A stretch of 64,000 nt of DNA from Anastatus disparis (lineage: Eukaryota > Arthropoda > Insecta > Hymenoptera > Eupelmidae), in assembly GCA_017163975.1 (NCBI GenBank), contig JAFFSR010000299.1, positions 1,599,501-1,663,500 of the forward strand. The letters are read 5' to 3'. Below the pieces are notes generated by a model. The model saw only the letters and a program-made list of their open reading frames with translations. It did not search any database and had not been told where the DNA came from. Each line of letters begins with the position of its first letter. Position 1 is the stretch's first letter. Below, in pieces: positions 45,816-56,615 of this stretch. Made by a program: the position numbers and the translations under genes.

Positions 45816-46243
45816 TTAAGAATTTGGTCAAAACACTCAGAGTATTTTAGTTTGTCTCATTTTCTTTCATTTCTTTTCGAAAAAAACGAAAGAAACCGAA
45901 AGAAACTGAAACAAACTGAAATAATCTGAAATAATCTGACAAAAATGAAAGAAAATGAAACAAACAGAAACTGAATGAGAAAAAGTTAAAAAAATTTGAA
46001 GCAATTTGAGAGAAATCAAAACAGATTAAGACAAATTGAAACAAACTAAAACTTTCATTATAGCTGATTTTTTTTTCGTCAGTTAGAAAATGAAACAAAA
46101 TGAGACTTTCCGAAAGTTTGTAAGAACTTCAAAAAAATTTTGAAACATACCAATAGTTTCGTCCAAATTTTCACAAAAATTTTCAGTATTTTAAAGATTT
46201 TTTCAGAAATATTTATTTACTTTTATAAATTTTTTCCGCTAGG

Positions 46244-46920
46244 GAATGTTTTACTAGCTGAGCCAATTCCTGATAGCAACCTATGCAACAGATGAAATTT
46301 ATGATATACTTTAACTATTTTTTAGATATGATTAGGCAGCTAAAGAAGTGTATGAATTACATTCAGGTGTAATCTACCTTATTTTAAATCAATTATGTGT
46401 TAATACATAACTCCAAATTGAAAGCTCTATTTATTTGGCATTGAGATTAATACATGTCATCTTAAGAAATGTAACCCTCAATGTAAATAATTATAATTAA
46501 TGTTTTAAATGCATAATTCATTTTTCATTTTTAAGGATTCAAATTTTTAATTTTTATGATTTACATCTTAATTAATTTAAATTCAATAACTATTATTTTC
46601 ATATTTGATAATTAAATATCTTTAAATTGAATCTAATTATCATTCGATTGAATGAATGGAATCTTTCGATTTCATGAATGCATGTATTTATCTAAAAAAT
46701 ATGTTCTTTAAAGACAATTATGATCTTTTTTTAGGAAACTTAATGGTATATTTTGCTTGAAAAAATATGTATTTCTATTTTCGATCGATTTATGTGTTCA
46801 TTGTAAAACAAATATCATTTTGTATAAAAAAAGAATTTTTTTTAATATTGTATTTGTTAAAATTATGTGGTTATTTGCTTTAAATAATCAAGTAGTCTTA
46901 AAACATCTGTATCTCCGCAG
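46244..46920. other. AT-rich spacer upstream of the RAG1-like pseudogene
   Basis: No further exon could be recognised upstream of the acceptor at 46919-46920. Confidence 0.4.
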
Positions 46921-47572
46921 AATATATTAAATAAAACAAGCGAACGTTTATCTGAAGCAGCAACTTTAGATTGGGATGAAAATAAACTTATAAATCTAGA
47001 GATGTCTATCTCTCTTGGGTTCGATAGCTCTGCAGCACACTTGAGCCCACATAAAAAATCAAAGCAAGATAGTGAAGAGTTTACGACTGCACAACAATCA
47101 CTATTTACAACAAGTTTCACTGTGATTCAACTACGCAGCTGCTAAGACGATGACTGTGTGTGGATGAACCCAACGCCTCAAAGTGTGCGCTATACGAGAC
47201 CATTGCGAATGCACGCTCAGACGATGAAATAAAATTTTTAAATAAACATTGGTTTCAAATGAGCAACAGCAAACATGTTCGGATAAAATATATAGTGACC
47301 AAAACGTTATTTGACGGTAAATGCGTTAATACATTGATCGAGAATCCAGCCACTTCAAGATGTCCAATATGTTTGTACACAACTCATCAATTTGGCAATC
47401 TTGAAAAAGATTTTACTATAAATGAAAATGCTCTATCTTATGGGTTGGGATTGTTGAACGCAGAAATTAAAGTGATCGAACATTTAAAGAATATTTCTTA
47501 CCGTTTACCTCTTGAAAAATGGGATGTCACCGCTTAAATGGAAGATAAGGTATATAGATATTATGAAACACG
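46921..47572 (+). pseudogene. RAG1/Transib-like transposase pseudogene, 5' exon
   Basis: After a consensus acceptor (TGTATCTCCGCAG, ending 46920) the frame reads ERLSEAATLDWDENKLINLE, then SLGFDSSAAH, then QQSLFTTSFTVIQL, a TAA at 47143, then WMNPTPQSVRYTRPLR. After a frameshift near 47200 it continues with RCPICLYTTHQFGNL, ENALSYGLGLLNAEIKVIEH and YRLPLEKWDV. The exon ends at a donor (ACACG, then GTAAGC, at 47572/47573). The order matches a transposon ORF common in arthropods and cnidarians whose C-terminal part resembles RAG1/Transib; GFD may hold the first catalytic aspartate, and CPIC starts the zinc-binding region. The reverse-strand frame here is a shadow. The family link is from memory and moderate; decay is certain. 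Confidence 0.55.
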
Positions 47573-47673
47573 GTAAGCTTTACTAAATTTATTTTTCAAA
47601 AATATCATACCTCAATATTCACGGGATTATGTAATATCTTACATACACGCACATATACTTCTATATTAAGGAG

Positions 47674-47731
47674 CACACACAAACACACACACGAACATAA
47701 ACACACAGGCACACGCACGCACACACGCACA
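47674..47731 (+). repeat. Imperfect (AC)n microsatellite
   Basis: CACACA-type repeats with G and A interruptions (ACACGCACGCACACACGC). Confidence 0.85.
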
Positions 47732-47764
47732 TTAATTACATATACTTATACATATGTATGTTAA

Positions 47765-48142
47765 GAGAAGGTCACGTGTCGCTGTCCTTTTCTAATCAAA
47801 GAATTAAGTTTTTACAGAAACTAATAACTTTAGCAAAAAATGAAGAGAAAACCGCATCTCGTAATAAAAGAAGCAATATTTTCTTTGATAAGAAAAAATT
47901 AATTTTATTGCTTCGTTTTCAAGAAAACCTTGAAAAACTTGAATCATAGAGGTTAGGGTAGACGATTTGGTTTTTCAAAGTTTTCTTGAGAACGAAGGTT
48001 AAAAAAAAATTTTCTTATCAAAGAAAATGTTTCTTTTTTTGATACAAGATGCGGCATTATCTTCATTTTTTGATAAAGTTATTAGTTTTTGTGAAAAAAT
48101 CATTTCTTTGAATAGAAAAGGACAGAGATACGTGACCTCCTC
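47765..48142. mobile_element. TTAA-flanked palindromic MITE (GAGGAGGTCACG family)
   Basis: 378 bp, TTAA at 47761-47764 and 48143-48146. The left TIR has one change (GAGAAGGTCACG). Arms and centre as in the other copies. It ends about 50 bases before the satellite. Confidence 0.88.
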
Positions 48143-48193
48143 TTAACGTCTATAAAAGGGTATTTAATCTTATTCACATGATTCATATACATT

Positions 48194-51100
48194 ACCGTCT
48201 GTCTCTGTCCGTCTGTCTCTGTCTGTCTCTGCCTGTCTGTCTCTGTCTGTTTGTCTCTGTATGTCTGTCTGTCTCTGTCTGTCTGTCTCTGTCTGTCTGT
48301 CTCTGTCTGCCTGTCTCTGTCTGTCTGTCTCTGTCTGTCTGTCTCCGTCTGTCCATCTCTGTCTGTCTGTCTCTGTCTGTCTGTCTCTGTCTGTCTGTCT
48401 CTGTCTATCTGCCTCTGTCTGCTTGTCTCTGTCCGTCTGTCTATCTAATTCTGTCTGTCTGTCTGTCTCTGTCTGTCTGTCTCTATCAGTCTGTCTCTGT
48501 CTGTCTGTCTCCGTCTGTCTGTCTCTGTCTGTCTGTCTCCGCCTGTCTGTCACTGTCTGACTGTCCCTGTCTGTCCGTCTGCCTGTCTCTCTCTGTCTGT
48601 CTCTGTACGTCTGTCTCTGTCTGCCTGTCTCTGTCTGTCTGTCTCTGCATGTCTGTCTCTGTCTGTCTGTCTCTGTCAGTCTGTCTCTGTCTGTCTGTCC
48701 CCGCCTGTCTGTCTCCGTCTGTCCATGTCTGTATGTCTGTGACTGTCTGTCCGTCTGACTGTCTCTGTCTGTCTGTCCCTGTCTGTCCATCTGTCTGTCT
48801 CTGTCCGTCCGTCTCTGTCAGTGTGTCTCTGTCAGTCTGTCTCTGTCCATCTGTCATTGTCTCTGTCTGTCTGTCCCTGTCCATCTGTCATTGTCTCTGT
48901 CTGTCTGTCCCTGTCTATCTGTCTCTGTCTGTCTGTCTCTGTACGTCTGTCTCTGTCTGCCTGTCTCTGTCTGTCTGTCTCTGTCTGTCTGTCTCTGTAT
49001 GTCTGTCTCTGTCTGTCTGTCACTGTCAGTCTGTCTCTGTCTGTCTGTCCCCGCCTGTCTGTCTCCGTCTGTCCATGTCTGTATGTCTGTACCTGTCTGT
49101 CCGTCTGACTGTCTCTGTCTGTTCGTCCCTGTCTGTCCGTCTGCCTGTCTCTGTCTGTCTGTCTCTGTATGTCTGTCTCTGTCTGTCTGTCCCCGCCTGT
49201 CTGTCTCCGTCTGTCCATGTCTGTCTGTCTGTACCTGTCTGTCCGTCTGACTGTCTCTGTCTGTCTGTCCCTGTCTGTCCATCTGTATGTCTCTGTCCGT
49301 CTGTCTCTGTCAGTGTGTCTCTGTCAGTCTGTCTCTGTCCGTCTGTCATTGTCTCTGTCTGTCTGTCCCTGTCTATCTGTCTCTGTCTGCCTGTCTCTGT
49401 CCGTCTGTCTCTGTCTACCAGTCTCTGTCTGTCTGTCTCTGTATGTCTGTCTCTGTCTGTCTGTCTCTGTCAGTCTGTCTCTGTCTGTCTGTCCCCGCCT
49501 GTCTGTCTCCGTCTGTCCATGTCTGTCTGTCTGTCTCTGTCAGTCTGTCTCTGTCTGTCTGTCCCTGTCTGTCCATCTGTCTGTCTCTGTCCGTCTGTCT
49601 CTGTCAGTGTGTCTCTGTCAGTCTGTCTCTGTCCGTCTGTCATTGTCTCTGTCTGTCTGTCCCTGTCTATCTGTCTCTGTCTGTCTGTCTCTGTACGTCT
49701 GTCTCTGTCTGCCTGTCTCTGTCTGTCTGTCTCTGTCTGTCTGTCTCTGTCAGTCTTCTCTGTCTGTCTGTCTCTGTCTGTCTGTCCCCGCCTGTCTGTC
49801 TCCGTCTGTCCATGTCTGTATGTCTGTACCTGTCTGTCCGTCTGACTGTCTCTGTCTGTTCGTCTCTGTCTGTCTCTGTCTGTCTCTGTCTGTCTCCGCC
49901 TGTCTAGATCTGTCTGTCTGTCCCTGTCTGTCCATCTGTCTGTCTCTGTCCGTCTGTCTCTGTCAGTCTGTCTCTGTCAGTCTGTCTCTGTCCGTCTGTC
50001 ATTGTCTCTGTCTGTCTGTCCCTGTCTATCTGTCTCTGTCTGCCTGTCTCTGTCCGTCTGTCTCTGTCTACCAGTCTCTGTCTGTCTGTCTCTGTCTGTC
50101 TGTCTCCGTCTGTCTTCTCTGTCTGTCTGTCTCTGTCTGTCTGTCCCTGTCTGTCCGTCTGTCTCCGTCAGTCTGTCTCTGTCCGTCTGTCTCTGTCTCT
50201 GTCTGTCTGTCCCTGTCTGTCCGTCTGTCTGTCTCTGTCTGTCTGTCTCTGTCTATCTGTCTCTGTCTGCCTGTCTCTGTCTGTCTGTCTCTGTCTGTCT
50301 GTCTCCGTCTGTCTTCTCTGTCTGTCTGTCTCTGTCTGTCTGTCCCTGTCTGTCCGTCTGTCTCCGTCAGTCTGTCTCTGTCCGTCTGTCTCTGTCTCTG
50401 TCTGTCTGTCCCTGTCTGTCCGTCTGTCTGTCTCTGTCTGTCTGTCTCTGTCTATCTGTCTCTGTCTAACTGTCTCTGTCTGCTGTCCGTCTGTCTGTCT
50501 CTGTCAGTCAGTCTCTGTTTGGCTGTCTCCGCCCGTCTGTCCGTCTGTCTGTCTCTGTCTGTCTGTCTCTGTTTGTCTGTCTCTATCTGTCTGTCCCTGT
50601 CCGTCTGTCTGTGTTTGCCGGTCTGGCTCTGTCTATCTGCCTCTGTCTGTCTTTGTCTGTCTGTCTCTGTCTGTCTTCCTGTGTCTGTCTGTCAAATTCT
50701 GTCTGTCTGTCCCTGTCTGTCTGTCTGTCTGTTTCTGTCTGTCTGTTCCCACCTGTCTGTCTTCGTCTGTCCGTGTCTGTCTGTCACTCCCTGTCTGCCC
50801 GTCTGTCTGTCTGTACCTGTCTGTCTGTCTGTCTGTCTCTGTCTGTTCGTCTCTGTCTGTCTCTGTCTGTCTCCGCCTGTCTATCTCTGTCTGTCTGTCC
50901 CTGTCTGTCCATCTGTCTGTCTCTGTCCGTCTGTCTCTGTCAGTCTGTCTCTGTCCGTCTGTCATTGTCTCTGTCTGTCTGTCCCTGTCTATCTGTCTCT
51001 GTCTGCCTGTCTCTGTCCGTCTGTCTCTGTCTACCAGTCTCTGTCTGTCTGTCTCTGTCTGTCTGTCTCTGTCTGTCTGTCTCTGTCTGTCTGTCTCTGT

Positions 51101-54100
51101 CTGTCTGTCCCTGTCTGTCTGTCTGTCTGTCTCTGTCTGTCTGTCTCTGTCTATCTGTATCTGTCTGCTGTCCGTCTGTCTGTCTCTGTCAGTCTGTCTC
51201 TGTTTGGCTGTCTCCGCCTGTCTGTCCGTCTGTCTGTCTCTGTCTGTCTGACTGTCTCTGTTTGTCTGTCTCTGTCTGTCTGACCCTGTCCGTTTGTCTG
51301 TGTTTGCTGGTCTGGCTCTGTCTATCTGCCTCTGTCTGTCTTTGTCTGTCTGTCTCTGTCTGTCTGTCAAATTCTGTCTGTCTGTCCCTGTCTGTCTGTC
51401 TGACTGTTTCTGTCTGTCTGTTCCCACCTGTCTTTCTACGTCTGTCCGTGTCTGTCTGTCAGTCCCTGTCTGTCCGTCTGTCTGTCTCTGTCAATCTGTC
51501 TCTGTTTGGCCGTCTCCGCCTGTGTCCGTCTGTCTGTCTCTGTCTGTCTGTCTCTGTCTGTCTGTCTCTATCAGTCTGTCTCTGTCTGTCTGTCTCCGTC
51601 TGTCTGTCTCTGTCTGACTGTATCTGTCTGTCCGTCTGCCTGTCTCTGTCTGTCTGTCTCTGTATGTCTGTCTCTGTCTGCCTGTCTCTGTCTGTTTGTC
51701 TCTGTATGTCTGTCTCTGTCTGTCTGTCCCCGCCTGTCTGTCTCCGTCTGTCCATGTCTGTCTGTCTGTACCTGTCTGTCCGTCTGACTGTCTCTGTCTG
51801 TCTGTCTCTGTATGTCTGTCTCTGTCTGCCTGTCTCTGTCTGTTTGTCTCTGTATGTCTGTCTCTGTCTGTCTGTCCCCGCCTGTCTGTCTCCGTCTGTC
51901 CATGTCTGTCTGTCTGTACCTGTCTGTCCATCTGTCTGTCTCTGTCCGTCTGTCTCTGTCAGTCTGTCTCTGTCCATCTGTCATTGTCTCTGTCTGTCTG
52001 TCTCTGTCTGCCTGTCTCTGTCCGTCTGTCTCTGTCTACCAGTCTCTGTCTGTCTTCTCTGTCTGTCTGTCTCTGTCTGTCTTTATCTGTCTGTCTGTCT
52101 CCGCCTGTCTGTCCCTGTCTGTCCGTCTGTCTCCGTCAGTCTGTCTCTGTCCGCCTGTCTCTCTCTCTGTCTGTCTGTCCCTGTCTGTCCGTCTGTCTGT
52201 CTCTGTCTATCTGTCTCTGTCTATCTGCCTCTGTCTGTCTCTGTCAGTCTGTCTCTGTCTGTCTGTCCCTGTCTGTCTGTCTGTCTGTCTCTGTCTGTCT
52301 TCGCCTGTCTGTCTCTGTCTGTCTGTCCCTGTCTGTCCATCTGTCTGTCTCTGTCCGTCTGTCTCTGTCAGTCTGTCTCTGTCAGTCCTACTCCGCCTGT
52401 CTGTCACTGTCTGACTGTCCCTGTCTGTCCGTCTGCCTGTCTCTGTCTGTCTGTCTCTGTATGTCTGTCTCTGTCTGCCTGTCTCTGTCTGTTTGTCTCT
52501 GTATGTCTGTCTCTGTCTGTCTGTCCCCGCCTGTCTGTCTTCGTCTGTCCATGTCTGTCTGTCTGTACCTGTCTGTCCGTCTGACTGTCTCTGTCTGTCT
52601 GTCCCTGTCTGTCCATCTGTTTGTCTCTGTCCGTCTGTCTCTGTCAGTGTGTCTCTGTCAGTCTGTCTCTGTCCGTCTGTCATTGTCTCTGTCTGTCTGT
52701 CCCTGTCTATCTGTCTCTGTCTGCCTGTCTCTGTCCGTCTGTCTCTGTCTACCAGTCTCTGTCTGTCTGTCTCTGTCTATCTGTCTCTGTCTATCTGTCT
52801 CTGTCTGCTGTCCGTCTGTCTGTCTCTGTCAGTCTGTCTCTGTTTGGCTGTCTCCACCTGTCTGTCCGTCTGTCTGTCTCTGTCTGTCTGTCTGTCTCTG
52901 TTTGTCTGTCTCTGTCTGTCTGTCCCTGTCTGTGTTTGCCGGTCTGACTCTGTTTATCTGCCTCTGTCTGTCTTTCTCTGTCTGTCCGTCAAATTCTGTC
53001 TGTCTGTCCCTGTCTGTCTGTCTGTCTGTCTGTTTCTGTCTGTCTGTTCCCACCTGTCTTTTTTCGTCTGTCCGTGTCTGTCTGTCAGTCCCTGTCTGTC
53101 CGTCTGTCTGTCTCTGTCAGTCTGTCTCTGTTTGGTCGTCTCCGCCTGTGTCCATCTGTCTGTCTCTGTCTGTCTGTCTGCCTCTATCTGTCCGTCTCTG
53201 TTCGTCTGTCTTTGTCTGTCTGTCTCCGTCTGTCTGTCTTTGTCCGTCTGTCTCTGTCTGCCTGTCTGTCTCTGTCTATCTGCCTCTGTCTGTCTCTGTC
53301 AGTCTGTCTCTGTCTGTCTGTCCCTGTCTGTCCGTCTGTCTGTCTCTGTTTGTCTGTCTCTATCTATCTGTCTCTGTCTGCCTGTCTCTGTCTGTCTGTC
53401 TCTGTCTGTCTGTCTCTGTATATCTGTCTCTGTCTATCTGTCTCTGTCTGCTGTCCGTCTGTCTGTCTCTGTCAGTCTGTCTCTGTTTGGCTGTCTCCGC
53501 CTGTCTGTCTCTGTCTGTCTGTCTGTCTCTGTTTGTCTGTCTCTGTCTGTCAGTCCCTGTCCGTCTGTCTGTGTTTGCCGGTTTGGCTCTGTCTATCTGC
53601 CTCTGTCTGTCTTTCTCTGTCTGTCTGTCAAATTCTGTCTGTCTGTCCCTGTCTGTCTGTCTGTCTGTTTCTGTCTGTCTGTTCCCACCTGTCTTTCTTC
53701 GTCTGTCCGTGTCTGTCTGTCAGTCCCTGTCTGTCCGTCTGTCTGTCTCTGTCAGTCTGTCTCTTTTTGTCCGTCTCCGCCTGTGTCCGTCTGTCTGTCT
53801 CTGTCTGTCTGTCTGCCTCTGTCTGTCTGTCTCTGTTCGTCTGTCTCTGTCTGTCTGTCTCTGTCTGTCTGTCTTTGTCCGTCTGTCTCTGTCTGCCTGT
53901 CTGTCTCTGTCTATCTGCCTCTGTCTGTCTCTGTCAGTCTGTCTCTGTCTGTCTGTCCGTCTGTCTGTCTCTGTTTGTCTGTCTCTATCTATCTGTCTCT
54001 GTCTGCCTGTCTCTGTCTGTCTGTTTCTTTCTGTCTTTCTCTGTCTGTCTATCTAATTCTGTCTGCCTGTCCCTGTCTGTCTGTCTGTCTCTGTCAGTCT

Positions 54101-54650
54101 GTCTCTTTTTGTCCGTCTCCGCCTGTGTCCGTCTGTCTGTCTCTCTCTGTCTGTCTGTCTCTGTCTGTCTGTCTCTGTTCGTCTGTCTCTGTCTGTCTGT
54201 CTCTGTCTGTCTGTCTTTGTCCGTCTGTCTCTGTCTGCCTGTCTGTCTCTGTCTATCTGCCTCTGTCTGTCTCTGTCAGTCTGTCTCTGTCTGTCTGTCC
54301 GTCTGTCTGTCTCTGTTTGTCTGTCTCTATCTATCTGTCTCTGTCTGCCTGTCTCTGTCTGTCTGTTTCTGTCTGTCTTTCTCTGTCTGTCTATCTAATT
54401 CTGTCTGCCTGTCCCTGTCTGTCTGTCTGTCTCTGTCTGTCTGTCTCTGTCTGTCTGTCTCTGTCTGTCTGTCCCTGTCTGTCTGTCTCTGTCTGTCTGT
54501 CTCTGTCTGTCTGTCTCTGTCTGTCTGTCTCTGCCTGTCTGTCTCTGTCTGTCTGTCTCTGTCTGTCTGTCCCTGTCTGTCTGTATCCGTCTGTCTGTCT
54601 GTCCCTGTCTGTCTGTATCCGTCTGTCTGTCTGTAACTGTCTGTCTGCAT
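48194..54650 (+). repeat. 6.4-kb satellite of the 14-bp unit CTGTCTGTCTCTGT
   Basis: Almost the whole segment is built from CTGT and CTCTGT words whose commonest period is 14 bases (CTGTCTGTCTCTGT). Variant words mark longer repeat periods: CCCCGCCTGTCTGTCTCCG near 48699, 49192, 49494, 49795, 51728, 51877 and 52524; CAAATTCTG at 50693, 51368, 52990 and 53629; CTAATTCTG at 54054 and 54395. The unit has no stop on either strand in most frames, so frames of up to about 786 codons arise by chance, giving 14-residue repeats such as [14 protein letters not shown]. They are not genes. Confidence 0.96.
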
Positions 54651-54680
54651 ACAAGATGCATATAAGCTATACCTCTTTTC

Positions 54681-54687
<7 letters not shown>

Positions 54688-54743
<56 letters not shown>
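54688..54743. repeat. (AT)n microsatellite
   Basis: About 56 bases of alternating AT shortly after the satellite ends. Confidence 0.95.
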
Positions 54744-54747
<4 letters not shown>

Positions 54748-54901
54748 ATATGAAAAAAGATATTTCGTATATGCACCCTGAGTGACCAAAAATCAAATGT
54801 GATACCTATATAAATCAAAAAAGCTAACCGTGTAAATCTATGCTTGTATTTTTCTCACCTTATATTTAAATTAACTAGATCTAATTTTTTAATTTGAACA
54901 G

Positions 54902-55432
54902 ATGTATTCAACGAACGCAAGCAAGAAGTTCAAAGAACACTTTATAGTAAGTTTAGGGTGAAAGTCGATTCATGTTTGCAAGAGCATGGAACAACGAACA
55001 CTGAAAATATAGCTCGAAAATGTAGATTTTAATAAATTAGAGAATATTTGTGTCCAGACTTATGAGCAGCACTATAATTCATACGAGTGGGCTAGAATGA
55101 ATTAGATAACCCACAAAGTATTGATGCATGGATGCCAGATTGCCTGAAAATTTACATTGCCGATATCTTACTATTCAGAAGATTCCAGTAAAGCATAGCA
55201 TAAACTTAATAAGAGAAACATGAGGGATCATGCACGGCAAAACAGCCGTGAAAATCGAATTATGGATGTATTTAATTATGCTATAAACTATTTCAATCCA
55301 AAAATATCTTTGGTTTACATTAGAAATCGTTTGAAATTTCATATGAATAGAGAAATAATCAATAATCTTCAAGAATTGTTCGAGTGGTACAATTTAATTT
55401 TATGTACTTTCATCTCTATAGATACTATATAG
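54902..55432 (+). pseudogene. RAG1/Transib-like transposase pseudogene, 3' exon
   Basis: After the acceptor, one frame reads VFNERKQEVQRTLYSKFRVK then TTNTENIARKCRF, equivalent to the family's G-(S/T)-(T/S)-N-D-G-N-T-A-R-R region. A broken stretch follows with WARMN and THKVLMHGCQIA. Then SEDSSKA, a stop, HKLNKRNMRDHARQNSRENR and IMDVFNYAI cover the segment that in RAG1 holds the last catalytic glutamate (SEE-A-x-E-A-x-N-K in relatives; here SED). The tail after 55320 does not match. Stops at about 55030, 55063, 55103 and 55196. It lies 7.3 kb downstream of the matching 5' exon. Transposon-derived origin is likely; the specific RAG1/Transib label is moderate. Confidence 0.55.
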
Positions 55433-56217
55433 AATTCATTATTTATCCTTAATCATATCATTTAGTTAGTGCTTTATTTGTTCTATCTTTTTTATTTTAG
55501 TACTATGGATAATCATAGAAGCCTGGAACATCTTGAATCTTTTGACAATAGTGTAGAATAGAATATAGACCATGATACGCTCTGAATTATTTGTTTTTAT
55601 GATAATATTTTTTGTGTTCGAAAGTATATATTTTATTATTAAATAATATATAATTTTATATAATATAATTTTATATAATATAAATCAATATAATTTATGT
55701 AAATAGGATATGAGTCTCAGTTACTGTGCCTAAACATTATGCTGTACTTTCCATTAAAATACATGTAAGGCACAGAATAACGTTTAGGCACAGTAACTCG
55801 GGCTCATACTCGATATATGTATGGAAATATAAATATTGGCCTCTTTTTTTTTATAATGATAATTATTCAATAAATAAGCTGAATGTTTAGAAAAACTGTT
55901 ATTTGTGATCATCTTAAAGTGGTTATAATTTAAGTTCTATAGCAGCTAGGAATATGCTTAAATCAGCAAATGAAAAGTATTTTACTCTATTTAAATATTT
56001 TATTTAATATGATCTCAGTTTTTTATAGAATTATTTTTTTCTGAAAAAATTAATTTTATTTAAAAATTAGAGTTTTTAATCCCAAATTGCTCGAGAATAA
56101 AACATTTTTGCTTGGAATTAGTACTTCTCCCAGAGTAAAAATATACATCTGCATAGGGTATATTTTGTTTCTTGAGCTGTTATTTTTCTTCTATCCAAAT
56201 TTTTAGCAAATCGATGC
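55433..56217. other. AT-rich stretch with a small hairpin element
   Basis: It contains only the 55708-55810 hairpin and AT-rich sequence; no gene was supported. Confidence 0.5.
55708..55810. repeat. ~100-bp hairpin, GAGTCTCAGTTACTGTGCC arms
   Basis: CAGTTACTGTGCCTAAAC and GTTTAGGCACAGTAACT pair, followed by a second partial match (ATTATGCTGTAC / GCACAGAATAAC). Confidence 0.85.
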
Positions 56218-56221
56218 TTAA

Positions 56222-56615
56222 GAGTCAGCTGTATACCGACACAGTTACCTGTTTTACCGGATCTATTTAAAATTTATTTTTTATAAATAGCTTCAGGCAG
56301 AAATAAAGAGATGGTTTCGATTCGTGTAATAGAAAGCAATATTTTCTCTGATAAGAATAATTTAATTCCACCGCTTTATTTTCAAGAAAAGTTGGAATAA
56401 CTTGAAAATCCCATTATTTGACACTAATTTCTAATTTTTTAAATTATTCCAACTTTTCTTAAAAACGAAGCAATAAAATTAATTCATACTAATCAAAGAA
56501 AATATTACATTTTATTAAACACATCGAAACCATCTCTTTATTTTTGCCTCTCGTTGCTAATTTTGGGAAAAAAGTCAATTTTTTAATTAGAAAAGGACAG
56601 AGATAGAGCGGACTC
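56222..56615. mobile_element. Diverged TTAA-flanked MITE of the GAGGAGG group
   Basis: TTAA at 56218-56221 and 56616-56619. The interior shares GAAAGCAATATTTTCTCTGA and ATTAGAAAAGGACAGAGATA with the other copies. The termini differ (GAGTCAGCTGTAT / ATAGAGCGGACTC), so it represents an older or separate subfamily. Confidence 0.6.

Larger units (their letters stand above)
43352..46243. mobile_element. 2.9-kb outer foldback with CCTAGCGGAAAAAA ends
   Basis: CCTAGCGGAAAAAA at 43352 and TTTTTTCCGCTAGG ending at 46243 are inverted termini. Inside are the 43375-45354 palindrome, a purine-rich GAAAGAAACTGAAACAAACT repeat region (about 45840-46100) with a partial inverted match at 45385-45415, and a TTAA-flanked MITE. 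No coding capacity. An open frame on the minus strand at 45847-46098 is a by-product of the purine repeats. Confidence 0.65.
47573..54901 (+). other. Apparent 7.3-kb intron filled with repeats
   Basis: It runs from GTAAGC (47573) to TTTTTTAATTTGAACAG (ending 54901). It holds an (AC)n-like tract (47674-47731), a TTAA MITE, the 14-bp satellite and an (AT)n tract. The exons on both sides belong to one protein family in the same order, which supports the intron reading; the reading frames do not join in phase. Confidence 0.5.

Noticed and set aside
45847..46098. Phenylalanine-rich minus-strand frame
   Set aside because: Arises from GAAAC/GAAAG purine repeats in a foldback.
48170..54818. Long open frames (up to about 786 codons) on both strands
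   Set aside because: They are translations of the 14-bp satellite in every frame; the repeat unit simply lacks stops. No protein domain is present.
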